DNA of 64,000 bases from Erwinia rhapontici. Its GTDB lineage: Bacteria > Pseudomonadota > Gammaproteobacteria > Enterobacterales > Enterobacteriaceae. Positions 54,453 to 63,663 of the stretch are shown one piece after another (position 1 is the stretch's first letter; each line of letters begins with the position of its first letter). The position numbers and the translations under genes are program-made. The stretch covers positions 186,001 to 250,000 of the forward strand of contig NZ_VRKO01000018.1 of the NCBI RefSeq assembly GCF_012271765.1, read 5' to 3'. The notes under the pieces were generated by a model. It was not told the origin of the DNA, did no database searches, and was given only the letters and a program-made list of their open reading frames with translations.

Positions 54453-55405
54453 TGGCAACCTCCTCGTTACTCTGGAAACGTACGCGAAAAGTCCTCACCT
54501 GGCTGTTTTTTATCGCGGTTATTGTCCTGTTGGTGGTCTACGCCCGCCAGGTGAACTGGGCCGATGTCTGGAATGTGGTGGTCAATTATAACCGGCTGGC
54601 CATTTTAGGCTCAGTGGCGCTGGTGGTGGTCAGTTACCTGACTTACGGTCTGTATGACCTGATCGGCCGCGCCTACTGCGGACATAAGCTGGAAAAACGC
54701 CAGGTCATGCTGGTGTCGTTTATCTGTTACGCCTTTAACCTGACGCTCAGTACCTGGGTCGGAGGGGTAGCGATGCGCTATCGCCTTTACTCACGGCTGG
54801 GCCTGGACGGCAGCACCATTACGCGCATCTTCTCACTGAGTATCGCGACTAACTGGCTGGGTTATGTACTGGTGGCCGGCGTGGTGTTCAGCGCCGGCAT
54901 GGTCAGCGTGCCAGGCGGCTGGTTTATCGGTGCCGGCACCCTGCGTATCACGGGCTTCGCACTGCTGGCTTTTGTGGTGGCGTATCTGGCGCTGTGTGCA
55001 TTCTCAAAAAAACGGCGCTGGACGATCAAAGGACAGAAGCTGGCGCTCCCGTCACTGCGAATGGCGCTGATTCAGTTTGCGGTATCCAGCGCCAACTGGC
55101 TGGTGATGGGCGCCATTATCTGGCTGCTGTTAATGCAGAAAGTGGATTTCCCGCAGGTGCTGGGCGTATTGCTGATCAGCAGTATTGCCGGGGTAATCAT
55201 TCATATTCCGGCCGGAATTGGCGTGTTGGAGGCGGTGTTCCTGGCGTTATTGCGTGGTGAACCGATTTCGCATGGTGCGATTATCGCCGCGCTGCTGGCC
55301 TATCGAGTGCTCTATTTTATTGCCCCGCTGCTGCTGGCGCTGGTGCTGTATTTATGGCTGGAAGGCCGGGCGAAATCGTTACGGGCAAAGAATTTGTCAA
55401 CGTAG
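54452..55405 (+). CDS. ybhN: YbhN, lysylphosphatidylglycerol synthase transmembrane-region family protein
   Basis: 317-residue inner-membrane protein with eight or nine hydrophobic segments, of the UPF0104/AglD family (the flippase half of MprF-like proteins). Recognisable parts: VSFICYAFNLTLSTWVGGVAMRYRLYSRLGLD and GVIIHIPAGIGVLEAVFLALLRG. A role in moving phospholipid or cardiolipin between leaflets is suggested by the coupling to clsB but not shown. The ATG shares one base with the clsB stop codon (TGATG). Confidence 0.92.
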   Translation: MATSSLLWKRTRKVLTWLFFIAVIVLLVVYARQVNWADVWNVVVNYNRLAILGSVALVVVSYLTYGLYDLIGRAYCGHKLEKRQVMLVSFICYAFNLTLSTWVGGVAMRYRLYSRLGLDGSTITRIFSLSIATNWLGYVLVAGVVFSAGMVSVPGGWFIGAGTLRITGFALLAFVVAYLALCAFSKKRRWTIKGQKLALPSLRMALIQFAVSSANWLVMGAIIWLLLMQKVDFPQVLGVLLISSIAGVIIHIPAGIGVLEAVFLALLRGEPISHGAIIAALLAYRVLYFIAPLLLALVLYLWLEGRAKSLRAKNLST

Positions 55406-55412
55406 TGATAGC

Positions 55413-55620
55413 GGGTCAGGCATGCCTGACCCCTACGTGAATTCAGATACGCGCCTGACACCTGCGTGAATTCAGATACGCGCCTGACACCTGCGTGAAT
55501 TCAGATACGCGCCTGACACCTACGTGAATTCAGATACGCGCCTGACACCTACGTGAATTCAGATACGCGCCTGACACCTGCGGGACATGCAGACACGGAG
55601 GGGCGAGGCACGCCTCGCCC
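55413..55620. repeat. Two intergenic palindromes flanking five 29-bp tandem repeats
   Basis: The perfect palindrome GGGTCAGGCATGCCTGACCC (55413-55432) is followed by five 29-bp units beginning at 55437, 55466, 55495, 55524 and 55553, each GTGAATTCAGATACGCGCCT plus GACACCTGC or GACACCTAC. A second palindrome, GGGCGAGGCACGCCTCGCCC, is at 55601-55620. The unit looks derived from the palindrome's right half (CCTGACACCTAC resembles CCTGACCCCTAC) plus flank. Direct repeats without spacers, so not CRISPR. Confidence 0.9.
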
Positions 55621-55629
55621 ACTCTGGTT

Positions 55630-56340
55630 TTAACGGCGGTTGCCGAAAATCCGCAGCAGCATCAGGAACAGGTTGATAAAGTCGAGATACAGCGTCAGCG
55701 CCCCCATAATGGAGAAGCGACGCAGGTTCTCTTTATCATTAACGTCGATCCCTTCACCGATATTTTTCAGCTTCTGAGTGTCATACGCCGTCAGACCAAC
55801 AAACACCACTACCCCAATGTAGGTTACCGCCCACATCAGTGCCGTGCTCTTCAGCCAGATGTTCACCAGTGATGCCAGTACGATGCCGATCAGCGCCATA
55901 AACAGCATACTGCCCATTCCGCTCAGATCGCGTTTCGTGGTGTAGCCCCACAGACTCATGGCACCAAACATCCCGCCCGTCACCAGGAAAGTGCTGGCAA
56001 TGGAAGAGTAGGTATACACGAGGAAAATACTCGCCATCGTCAGTCCGGTCAGCGCCGAATAGAGCATAAACAGCACGGTGGCAACGGTGCCGCTGAGTTT
56101 ATGCACCATCCCCGACAGCACAAACACCAGTCCCAACTGGACGATAATCAGGCCAAAGAAGGTAATACGATTGGCAAACACCAGTTCCATCACCTGCGGC
56201 GTATTGGCCGCATACCAGGAGATAAAGGCGGTTAACAGCAGTCCACAGGTCATCCAGCCGTAGACCTGCGCCATATAAACAGACAGGCCGGTGCTGGCGC
56301 GCTGTACGATTGAATCACTGGAACGTGGATATCGGTCCAT
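55630..56340 (-). CDS. ybhL: BAX inhibitor-1 family membrane protein YbhL
   Basis: 236-residue inner-membrane protein of the BI-1/TMBIM family with seven hydrophobic segments after a short cytoplasmic start (MDRYPRSSDSIVQRA). The C-terminal family segment TAYDTQKLKNIG and LTLYLDFINLFLMLLRIFGNRR are conserved. Eukaryotic relatives are calcium-leak channels; the bacterial role is unclear. It lies next to ybhN and the moa operon, as in E. coli, apart from the inserted chemoreceptor and lipoprotein genes. Confidence 0.93.
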   Translation of the reverse strand: MDRYPRSSDSIVQRASTGLSVYMAQVYGWMTCGLLLTAFISWYAANTPQVMELVFANRITFFGLIIVQLGLVFVLSGMVHKLSGTVATVLFMLYSALTGLTMASIFLVYTYSSIASTFLVTGGMFGAMSLWGYTTKRDLSGMGSMLFMALIGIVLASLVNIWLKSTALMWAVTYIGVVVFVGLTAYDTQKLKNIGEGIDVNDKENLRRFSIMGALTLYLDFINLFLMLLRIFGNRR

Positions 56341-56488
56341 GATGCTCCCCTTAAAAGGTGAATGAAATTACGGTTAGATCCGCTATTAGCTTGGCACAAA
56401 CTCCACCCGCTCCGCCACCCTGCAACCGTGCTCTTTTTGCCAGATTGATTACCTGTTGAAGTTATTACGGAGTGAGACAATAAGCGGA

Positions 56489-56515
56489 TAAAGATTGTGC
56501 AGCTTCTGCCGATAG
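56489..56515 (+). promoter_or_regulatory. Sigma-28 (FliA) promoter of the chemoreceptor gene
   Basis: TAAA (56489-56492), exactly 15 bp, then GCCGATAG (56508-56515), against the consensus TAAA-N15-GCCGATAA with one mismatch. It lies 73 bp before the chemoreceptor ATG, so that gene should be expressed with the flagellar class 3 genes. Confidence 0.85.
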
Positions 56516-56587
56516 ATCGCTTACAGGGAATTTTAGTTACAAGAAGACACATAGCGATCACATTATTGCCACATCGGGGGAAGTCAG

Positions 56588-58534
56588 ATGCAGAGTCAGT
56601 CGGTTCCAAAAAAGAAAATGAGTACCCGTACACTGATGCTGCTGACCGGGGTGCTGACTATCACCCTCGGTTTCAGCGTGACGATTGGACTGCTCAGTTG
56701 GCAGTCCAGCCAACAGCAAAGGAAACTGGCAGAAGAATATCTCGGTCAGATCGCCCAGAGCCAGGCACTGGCCGTACAGAATGAGCTGGATTATGCCCGT
56801 ACTGTCGCCACATCGATGGGACAGAGCCTGGTCGCTCTGCGTGCCTCTGGCATCAGCGATCGTGCTATTGCAGAACAGCAGATGATCTACTCCCTGAAAC
56901 TTAACCCAAGCTATCTGTCGATGTCGGTCGTGTTCGAACCTGATGCCTTTGATGGCCGCGATGCCGAGTTCGCCAGCCAGCCAGGATCGCCGCCCGCCGG
57001 GCGTTTTGCCCGTTTTGTTGACCGTGACCAGGCCGGAAACTATAAAGCGCACTTTATGGGATCGTTCCTGACACCAGGCCAGGGTGACTACTACCTGGTG
57101 CCGCGCAAACTTGAGCGCGACACCCTGACCGAACCCTATAGCTACGCTTATAACGGCATCCCTACCCTGCTGACGTCGGTTTCTGCGGTCATTGTCGATG
57201 ACGGTAAATTGAAAGCGGTCACCACCTCTGATATCTCCCTCGCCTCGCTGCAAGAGCGTGTCAGTAAAATCAAACCCTGGGAAGGCAGCGGCTATGCCAT
57301 GCTGATTTCCACCGCCGGTAAAGTGGTTTCCAGTCCGAATAAAGCGGATGCCGGTAAGCAGTACAAAGGCGAAACTGACGGCTTCACCACCAAAATGGTC
57401 GAACGCTTTGATCCGGTACTGGGCGAAGAGGTGCTGCAAACCTGGCGTCCGGTGACCGTCGGTAACAGCAAAGCTTCATGGTATCTCAGCGTTGTCGCTC
57501 CGGTTGATTTGGTGATGGCCGCCGCTAACCGCCAGTTAATGTACGCAGTGGCAATGATGCTGATCAGTATCATCGTGGTGTGCGGCGTGCTGGGCGTGAT
57601 CTTCAGCCGTAAAGTGGCAACGCCTATTGGTGGCGAACCGCGTCAGGCGGCAGATATCGCCATGGCCGTGTCGGAAGGCGATCTCAGCGCCAATATTCCG
57701 GTGAAAAAGAACGATCAGCAGAGTATTTTCTTCGCCATGCAGACCATGCAGCATCAGTTGCGCAATATGGTCGGTGAGATTATTTCGGCCAGTGATTCCG
57801 TGCGCCAGGGTGCAGAAGAGATTGCCAGCGGCAACCTTGACCTCGCTTCCCGTACCGAGCAGCAGGCGGCAGCGCTGGAAGAGACAGCAGCCAGCATGGA
57901 GCAGTTAACAGCGACGGTAAAACATAACGCCGATAACGCGCATCAGGCCACGGCACTGACCGAAAATGCCACGGATATTGCCCAACGCGGTGAGCATCTG
58001 GTGTCGCAGGTGGTGAAGATCATGCAACAGATCGATGAAAGTTCACAGAAAATCGGTGCTATCACCAGCATTATCAACAGTATCGCTTTCCAGACCAACA
58101 TCCTGGCGCTGAACGCGGCGGTTGAAGCTGCACGAGCCGGGGAACAGGGGCGTGGTTTTGCCGTTGTGGCGGCAGAGGTGCGCAATCTGGCGCAGCGCAG
58201 TGCCAACGCAGTGAAAGACATTTCTGCCCTGATCAGCGAATCGACTCAACGTGTTGATCAGGGGGTGACGCTGGTGCAGAGCGCCGGAAAAACCATGCAG
58301 GAGATGACCCAGGCGGTGAACTCGGTGAAAACCATTATCGGGGAAATTGTGCATGCCTCGGATGAGCAATCACAGGGTATTGGTCAGGTAACGGTCGCCG
58401 TGAACCAGATGGATGGCGCAACGCAGCAAAACTCCGCGCTGGTTCAGGAGATGTCCGCGGCTGCGGCTTCGCTGGAAGATCAGGCGAAGACGCTGGCGCA
58501 GACGGTGCAGATTTTCAAACTGCAATCAGTTTAA
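56588..58534 (+). CDS. Methyl-accepting chemotaxis protein with periplasmic Cache-type sensor
   Basis: 648-residue chemoreceptor. A membrane helix ([21 protein letters not shown]) is followed by a large periplasmic domain (about 40-315) of dCache type, with [24 protein letters not shown] and [18 protein letters not shown] second helix ([22 protein letters not shown]), a HAMP region and the signalling domain follow, with the hairpin tip [41 protein letters not shown]. It ends FKLQSV and lacks the NWETF-type CheR/CheB tether. The ligand is unknown; dCache receptors often bind amino acids. Confidence 0.93.
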   Translation: MQSQSVPKKKMSTRTLMLLTGVLTITLGFSVTIGLLSWQSSQQQRKLAEEYLGQIAQSQALAVQNELDYARTVATSMGQSLVALRASGISDRAIAEQQMIYSLKLNPSYLSMSVVFEPDAFDGRDAEFASQPGSPPAGRFARFVDRDQAGNYKAHFMGSFLTPGQGDYYLVPRKLERDTLTEPYSYAYNGIPTLLTSVSAVIVDDGKLKAVTTSDISLASLQERVSKIKPWEGSGYAMLISTAGKVVSSPNKADAGKQYKGETDGFTTKMVERFDPVLGEEVLQTWRPVTVGNSKASWYLSVVAPVDLVMAAANRQLMYAVAMMLISIIVVCGVLGVIFSRKVATPIGGEPRQAADIAMAVSEGDLSANIPVKKNDQQSIFFAMQTMQHQLRNMVGEIISASDSVRQGAEEIASGNLDLASRTEQQAAALEETAASMEQLTATVKHNADNAHQATALTENATDIAQRGEHLVSQVVKIMQQIDESSQKIGAITSIINSIAFQTNILALNAAVEAARAGEQGRGFAVVAAEVRNLAQRSANAVKDISALISESTQRVDQGVTLVQSAGKTMQEMTQAVNSVKTIIGEIVHASDEQSQGIGQVTVAVNQMDGATQQNSALVQEMSAAAASLEDQAKTLAQTVQIFKLQSV

Positions 58535-58545
58535 GACAGCGGTAG

Positions 58546-58565
58546 GGGACGGGCATGCCCGTCCC
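58546..58565. repeat. Intergenic palindrome between chemoreceptor and DUF1615 genes
   Basis: Perfect 20-bp palindrome GGGACGGGCATGCCCGTCCC, preceded by GTA. It fills the 33-bp gap between two convergent genes. The arms differ from the other copies but keep full pairing. Confidence 0.85.
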
Positions 58566-58567
58566 TG

Positions 58568-59659
58568 TTAATGACGACCGATACAGCTCTGATATCGGCT
58601 GTTCACCCGCTGGGCAAACCACGCGGTGGTGAGATTACGGGTAATCTTCGGACTCTCCAGCTTGATCCCCGGTAACACTTCGCGCGGCAGCTTTTTCCCG
58701 GCATCTTTCTCAGCCAGAGCAAATACCGACTTCCACAGATCGGTTTTCTCGAAATCGATGCTGTCGCCTTTCTCCAGTGCACGGCGAATCGCCCGGTCAC
58801 TGTAATCCAGCCGCTTACCCAGAGTACGTACCGCCTTCTCGGTCGATCCTGCACTGTCGGAACCGTAGTTGATCAGGTCACCATCCAGCGCCAGCTTAAT
58901 GCCACTTAACCGCGACACTGCCGCCTGGAATGCCGCATTACGGCTGGCGTACCAGCCTGCATTAAAGTCGGCAAAGCGATACAGCGGCGACGGATAATTA
59001 GCCGGATAGCCAAGCAGGTGCCGGGTGCCAAACCACATGCCTCCCCGGCGGGAAAAGACTTCGCGGCGAACAGAACTGTCCACCTGATACGGATACCCTT
59101 TAGCATTGGCTTCCGCGAAGGCAATACTGACCTGCATCGGCCCGCCCGTGTGGATTGGATTCAGGTTGCCAAACAGCTTCTGTCCCATTGGCACCATATC
59201 GATAAAATCATCAAATACCGCGCTCAGCTCTTTCTCACTTTTGACGTGATCCAGACGCCAGGCATAACTTTTGCCGGTCGGTGAGTTGATCATCAGTGCG
59301 GTGCGCACCAGGAAGGACGGAATATGCATTTGCCCGGCACGGCGATCTATCTCCGCCCAGGCAATTTTTGGCAGACCCGGCACGGTGGCATCGGCGCTGA
59401 AGTTAGATTCCTGTCCGGTCACCGCAATGACGGCGCAGATATTGCTGACGTCGGGCACGATATTCTGGCTGTTAAATGCCACGAAAATATCCTGCGTCCA
59501 TCCCTGACGATCGCTGACGCCCGCAGGTAACAGACGGGCAATATCGGCTTTTACATCGGTCGGGCGCGGCTGAGATGCTGTGTCCGACGGCTGATGGCTA
59601 CAACCCGCCAGCACCAGCAGGGCCAGCGGCAAAAGATGATGCAGTTCAATCCGGCGCAT
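58568..59659 (-). CDS. DUF1615 family lipoprotein
   Basis: 363-residue protein with a lipobox (LLVLAGC) after a short basic start (MRRIELHH), so it is an envelope lipoprotein. The mature part shows DISLAR-like helices and conserved stretches such as NICAVIAVTGQESNFSADATVPGLPKIAWAEID (with a QESN motif reminiscent of lytic transglycosylases), GGPMQVSIAFAEANA and YPSPLYRFADFNAGWYASRNAAFQ. A peptidoglycan-lytic role is possible but not established. The ATG at 59659 has GAGGA six bases upstream. Confidence 0.83.
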   Translation of the reverse strand: MRRIELHHLLPLALLVLAGCSHQPSDTASQPRPTDVKADIARLLPAGVSDRQGWTQDIFVAFNSQNIVPDVSNICAVIAVTGQESNFSADATVPGLPKIAWAEIDRRAGQMHIPSFLVRTALMINSPTGKSYAWRLDHVKSEKELSAVFDDFIDMVPMGQKLFGNLNPIHTGGPMQVSIAFAEANAKGYPYQVDSSVRREVFSRRGGMWFGTRHLLGYPANYPSPLYRFADFNAGWYASRNAAFQAAVSRLSGIKLALDGDLINYGSDSAGSTEKAVRTLGKRLDYSDRAIRRALEKGDSIDFEKTDLWKSVFALAEKDAGKKLPREVLPGIKLESPKITRNLTTAWFAQRVNSRYQSCIGRH

Positions 59660-59695
59660 GAAAATCCTCAAGGCAGAGTCAAAATGATAAATACG

Positions 59696-60148
59696 CTATT
59701 TCCAGCGGTCTGCGGCTTGATGGTCGCTGTCACGCGCGGCAACCCAGCGGTCACCTTCAGCGGTGGCTTCCTGTTTCCAGAACGGGGCACGGGTCTTAAG
59801 CTGATCCATGATAAATTCTGCGGCGGCAAACGCCGCTCCCCGATGCGCACCGCTAACCCCCACCAGCACGATTTCATCGCCAGGGAACAGCTCGCCAATA
59901 CGATGGATCACCGTCACACGCTGCATCGGCCAGCGGGCGCGCGCCTCTTCGACAATCTCTGCCAGCGCTTTTTCGGTCATACCGGGATAGTGTTCCAGCC
60001 TCAGCGCGCTGACATTATCCCCCAGATTGTGGTTGCGCACCTTGCCCGTGAACGTCACCACGGCACCGTCAAGATCGGATGCCGCCAGCCACTGGTACTC
60101 ATCACTCATGCTGAAGGGCGCACTGCCCACGCGAATGCGGGTATCCAT
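59696..60148 (-). CDS. moaE: Molybdopterin synthase catalytic subunit MoaE
   Basis: Large subunit of molybdopterin synthase, which inserts two sulfurs from MoaD thiocarboxylate into cyclic pyranopterin monophosphate. The 150-residue protein has the E. coli length. Motifs: GAVVTFTGKVRNHN, LEHYPGMTEKAL, VTVIHRIGELFPGDEIVLVGVSGAHRGAAF and PFWKQEATAEGDRWV (catalytic lysines). It begins one base after the moaD stop; last gene of moaABCDE. Confidence 0.96.
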   Translation of the reverse strand: MDTRIRVGSAPFSMSDEYQWLAASDLDGAVVTFTGKVRNHNLGDNVSALRLEHYPGMTEKALAEIVEEARARWPMQRVTVIHRIGELFPGDEIVLVGVSGAHRGAAFAAAEFIMDQLKTRAPFWKQEATAEGDRWVAARDSDHQAADRWK

Positions 60149-60149
60149 T

Positions 60150-60395
60150 TCAGCCCCCGGTGACCGGCGGGAAGAAGGCAACTTCATCCCCGGCACGAAC
60201 AGGATGCTGCATTGACACCAGCGTCTGATTAACCGCGGCCAGTAGCTTGCCGGATTCCAGCGCCAGCGCCCAGCGCTCGCTTTGCTGCGCCAGCTGACTG
60301 CGCAGGGCTTCGACATTCTGATATTCCGCGGGCAGTTCAAGGCGATCAATACCGACCAGTTCGCGCACCTGGGCGAAAAACAGCACGTTAATCAT
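60150..60395 (-). CDS. moaD: Molybdopterin synthase sulfur carrier subunit MoaD
   Basis: 81-residue ubiquitin-like protein ending in the Gly-Gly (PPVTGG) that is adenylated and thiocarboxylated by MoeB. The ATG at 60395 ([15 protein letters not shown]) lies inside the end of moaC (8-bp overlap). Confidence 0.96.
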   Translation of the reverse strand: MINVLFFAQVRELVGIDRLELPAEYQNVEALRSQLAQQSERWALALESGKLLAAVNQTLVSMQHPVRAGDEVAFFPPVTGG

Positions 60396-60873
60396 GGGCC
60401 ACCGCCTGGAAATCACCGGATTTCCCGCCGCTCTTACTTAACAGGCGACACTGCTCAATGGTGATATCTTTCTGCACGGCTTTGCACATATCGTAAATCG
60501 TTAACGCAGCGACCGATGCAGCCGTCAGCGCTTCCATCTCAACCCCGGTTTTCCCCGTCAGGCGGCACATCGATTCAATGCGAACCCGGTGATGTTCAGG
60601 TTCGGCGCTTAACGACACTTCGACCTTGCTCAGCAGCAGCGGATGGCACAGCGGGATCAACTCCCAGGTCCGTTTGGCCGCCTGAATACCGGCGATGCGC
60701 GCCGTGGCGAACACATCCCCTTTGTGGTGGCTGCCATCGATAATCATTTGCAGCGTTTCAGGACGCATGACGACATAGGCTTCTGCCCGTGCTTCACGCA
60801 CGGTTTCCTGTTTGGTGGACACATCCACCATATGCGCCTCTCCGGCGGCATTAATATGCGTTAACTGAGACAT
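60388..60873 (-). CDS. moaC: Cyclic pyranopterin monophosphate synthase MoaC
   Basis: Second enzyme of molybdenum cofactor synthesis, closing the pyranopterin ring on the MoaA product. 161 residues with [52 protein letters not shown] and [28 protein letters not shown]. The stop of moaB and the moaC start are directly adjacent. Confidence 0.97.
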   Translation of the reverse strand: MSQLTHINAAGEAHMVDVSTKQETVREARAEAYVVMRPETLQMIIDGSHHKGDVFATARIAGIQAAKRTWELIPLCHPLLLSKVEVSLSAEPEHHRVRIESMCRLTGKTGVEMEALTAASVAALTIYDMCKAVQKDITIEQCRLLSKSGGKSGDFQAVAHD

Positions 60874-61389
60874 TTACGGCTTCTTCACATGCGAAACAAA
60901 GTGACAGGGACGGGTGCGGGCATCGAGCTGATCCTGAATGATGCGCTCCCAGGCAAGCTGGCAGGCCCCGGTTGATCCCGGTATGGCGAAAATCAGCGTG
61001 TTATTGGCTAAACCGGCCACCGCGCGCGATTGCAGGGTAGATGTGCCAATATCCTCATAGGAGATCATGCGGAACAGTTCGCCAAAGCCTTCAATCTCGC
61101 GATCGAACAGCGGCAGTAACGCCTCTGGCGTGGCGTTTTTCTCGTTAAACCCCGTGCCGCCGTTAATCAGCACCACCTGCACATTATCGCTGGCGATCCA
61201 GCGCGAGACTTCGGCACGAATACCGTAGCGGTTATCCGCCACGATACCGCTCTCCACCGTGTGGTGCCCGGCCTCTGCCAGCGCTTCGCGCAGATAGTCG
61301 CCGGAGCTGTCAGTTTCAGTCGTATGGCGATCGGAGACGGTGAGTACCGCCACGTTAAGGGGGATAAAATCCGTTGATCCTTTGCCCAT
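60874..61389 (-). CDS. moaB: Molybdenum cofactor biosynthesis protein MoaB
   Basis: 171-residue protein of the MoaB/MogA fold, with NVAVLTVSDRHTTETDSSGDYL, VVLINGGTGFNEKNATPEALLPLFDREIEGFGELFR and IFAIPGSTGACQLAWERII. In E. coli it is dispensable, MogA doing the adenylation. AAGGAG precedes the ATG. Second gene of the moa operon. Confidence 0.96.
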   Translation of the reverse strand: MGKGSTDFIPLNVAVLTVSDRHTTETDSSGDYLREALAEAGHHTVESGIVADNRYGIRAEVSRWIASDNVQVVLINGGTGFNEKNATPEALLPLFDREIEGFGELFRMISYEDIGTSTLQSRAVAGLANNTLIFAIPGSTGACQLAWERIIQDQLDARTRPCHFVSHVKKP

Positions 61390-61425
61390 ATATACTCCTT
61401 AGATTAACGCCTGTATCGTCGGCTG

Positions 61426-62412
61426 TTAGCCGCCGATAAACGAGAGATTTTGTGTAATACCGGTATTTCCCTGATGGAGAAAATGCGTCTCTTTCTTCGT
61501 CGTCAGGCTACCGGCAATACGCGCCTGTAATTCGGCCTGCTGGCTGTCATCGGCCAGCAAATCGCGCAGTGGCACACCGCCATCGCCAAACAGGCAGAGA
61601 TGAAGATTTCCCGTCGCAGAGACGCGCAGACGGTTACAGCTGGCGCAAAAGTCTTTTTCATACGGCATGATCAGGCCAATTTCACCCTGATAATCCGCAT
61701 GACTGAACACCTGCGCCGGGCCGTCACTGCGGGCGCGTAGTTGCTGCACCCAGCCCTGTTGCACTAACTGGTCGCGGATCACCTGCCCGGATACATGGTG
61801 TTTGCGGAACAGTGCACCACCGTCACCGGTTTCCATCAGTTCGATAAAACGCAGCTGAATGGGACGGGTGCGTATCCAGTCGAGGAAGGTATCGAGGCTT
61901 TGATGATTGACGTCACGCATCAGTACGGTGTTGACTTTTACCTTGCTGAATCCGGCGTCGAAGGCCGCATCAATCCCGCGCATCACGTCATCAAATTTAT
62001 CCTGCCCGGTGATGGCATGAAACTGGCGCGCATCCAGGCTGTCGATACTGACATTCAGCGCGGTCAGCCCGGCAGCACGCCACTGCGCGACATCGCGCTT
62101 CAGGCGATAACCATTGGTGGTGAGGGCTATCTGACGAATGGAAGGATTTTCACGCACGGCCGCGATGATCTCGGTAAAATCACGGCGCATGGAAGGTTCA
62201 CCGCCCGTCAGGCGCACTTTTTCCGTACCTGCTGCGGCGAAGGCACGTGTGACGCGGCGGATTTCATCCAGCGACAGGAAGCTTTTGTTCTGCGCGCCCT
62301 GCGGCTTGTAACCGTCGGGCAGACAGTAAGTGCAACGGAAATTGCACACGTCGGTGATCGACAGGCGCAGGTAATAAAACCTGCGCGCGAAGTTATCAGT
62401 AAATTGTGGCAC
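61426..62412 (-). CDS. moaA: GTP 3',8-cyclase MoaA
   Basis: Radical-SAM enzyme starting molybdenum cofactor synthesis from GTP. N-terminal cluster cysteines lie in CNFRCTYC, the C-terminal cluster in [18 protein letters not shown], and the C-terminal GG is in FIGG. I chose the GTG at 62412 ([17 protein letters not shown]), aligning with the E. coli start and preceded at 8 bp by GGAAAGG; the frame stays open 50 codons upstream through the probable riboswitch. 328 residues. First gene of moaABCDE. Confidence 0.95.
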   Translation of the reverse strand: MPQFTDNFARRFYYLRLSITDVCNFRCTYCLPDGYKPQGAQNKSFLSLDEIRRVTRAFAAAGTEKVRLTGGEPSMRRDFTEIIAAVRENPSIRQIALTTNGYRLKRDVAQWRAAGLTALNVSIDSLDARQFHAITGQDKFDDVMRGIDAAFDAGFSKVKVNTVLMRDVNHQSLDTFLDWIRTRPIQLRFIELMETGDGGALFRKHHVSGQVIRDQLVQQGWVQQLRARSDGPAQVFSHADYQGEIGLIMPYEKDFCASCNRLRVSATGNLHLCLFGDGGVPLRDLLADDSQQAELQARIAGSLTTKKETHFLHQGNTGITQNLSFIGG

Positions 62413-62560
62413 CTGTGACACCTTTCCAGATAGGGAGATGCAGTCATTTCTTTCTGCACCCTGGCAACTCAACGGTTGCGGCCAGGACACCATATCCAGC
62501 AGGACACAGGTATCAGGGCTTAAGTGTGATTCACCGAACATCGGTAAACCGTGATAGCGC
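62413..62560 (-). promoter_or_regulatory. Probable molybdenum cofactor (Moco) riboswitch in the moaA leader
   Basis: In the moaA leader (minus strand) a stem CCTGGC/GCCAGG (plus-strand 62460-62486, with inner CAAC/GTTG pairing) is followed by a TGCAG/CTGCA hairpin (62439-62458) and then the Shine-Dalgarno GGAAAGG (62421-62427). E. coli moaA carries a Moco RNA motif in the same place, with a GCCAGGGTGCAGAAAG-type core that is present here. Binding of cofactor would be expected to hide the ribosome site. The outer limits are approximate. Confidence 0.7.
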
Positions 62561-62703
62561 AAATGTTAGCGCTAATACAGCAGGGTTACCAGCGCAGTAT
62601 TTCGCTATGTATTATTATATATAACGCATTTTCCCCGCATTTTAGCGGACGTTTAGCGTAAAATAAGGCTCATAACAGTTTCATCACATGACGAATGGAT
62701 ATT

Positions 62704-63612
62704 ATGCGAAATCGCACGTTAGCTGACCTCGACCGCGTGGTAGCATTAGGGGGAGGACACGGTCTGGGCCGTGTGATGTCCGCCCTTTCACCTTTGGGTT
62801 CCCGCCTGACCGGCATTGTCACCACCACCGATAACGGGGGTTCCACCGGGCGTATACGCCGCTCTGAAGGCGGTATCGCCTGGGGCGATATGCGTAATTG
62901 CCTGAATCAGCTGATCGCCGAACCGAGCGTTGCTTCCGCCATGTTTGAGTACCGTTTTGCCGGTAACGGTGAGCTGGCAGGGCATAACCTCGGTAACCTG
63001 ATGCTGAAAGCCCTCGATCACCTCAGCGTCAGGCCGTTTGAAGCTATCAATCTGATCCGCAATTTGCTGAAGGTGGATGCATTCCTGATCCCGATGTCCG
63101 AGCAGCCGGTTGACCTGGTGGCGCTGGATGAAGAAGGCCATCTGATATACGGCGAAACTGAAATTGATCAGATGATACAACCGCCGCAGGAGCTGATGCT
63201 CGCGCCCAAAGTCAGCGCCACGCGTGAAGCGGTGGAGGCCATTGGCGAAGCTGACCTGATCCTGATTGGTCCGGGCAGTTTTTACACCAGCCTGATGCCC
63301 GTTCTGCTGCTGCCTGAGATTGCTCAGGCCCTGCGCCGCACGCCGGCCACGATGGTGTTTATTGGTAATCTCGGGAAAGAACTCAGCCCGGCGGCCGCGA
63401 AGCTGACGGTCACCGATAAGCTGGCCATGATGGAGAAGGCGATAGGCAAACGTGTGATTGATGCGCTGGTGCTGGGGCCAAAGGTCGACAGCAGCCAACT
63501 CGACGGGCGACTGATCATTCAGGAACCGCTGGAGGCCGGAGATATTCCGTATCGCCACGATCGCCAGTTGCTACGTATGGCGCTGGAGCACGCAGTGCAG
63601 GCAATGGTGTAA
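62704..63612 (+). CDS. ybhK: YbhK/YvcK-type gluconeogenesis factor
   Basis: 302-residue protein of the YvcK/CofD-like family, whose B. subtilis member binds UDP-sugars and is needed for growth on gluconeogenic carbon and for normal cell shape. Signature regions: [58 protein letters not shown] and [18 protein letters not shown]. The ATG at 62704 ([12 protein letters not shown]) matches the E. coli start; one three codons upstream is possible. Divergent from moaA, as in E. coli. Confidence 0.95.
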   Translation: MRNRTLADLDRVVALGGGHGLGRVMSALSPLGSRLTGIVTTTDNGGSTGRIRRSEGGIAWGDMRNCLNQLIAEPSVASAMFEYRFAGNGELAGHNLGNLMLKALDHLSVRPFEAINLIRNLLKVDAFLIPMSEQPVDLVALDEEGHLIYGETEIDQMIQPPQELMLAPKVSATREAVEAIGEADLILIGPGSFYTSLMPVLLLPEIAQALRRTPATMVFIGNLGKELSPAAAKLTVTDKLAMMEKAIGKRVIDALVLGPKVDSSQLDGRLIIQEPLEAGDIPYRHDRQLLRMALEHAVQAMV

Positions 63613-63663
63613 AGACGGGGCGACCGGAAAAATTAATGTCTGATCATTCGGCTTCAGGTCTGA

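Noticed and set aside
55437-55581. 29-bp repeats as a CRISPR array
   Set aside because: The five units touch each other with no unique spacers, and no cas gene is near. It is a simple tandem repeat.
62413-62562. MoaA with a 50-residue N-terminal extension
   Set aside because: The extension translates the structured leader. The GTG at 62412 aligns with the E. coli start and has a ribosome site.
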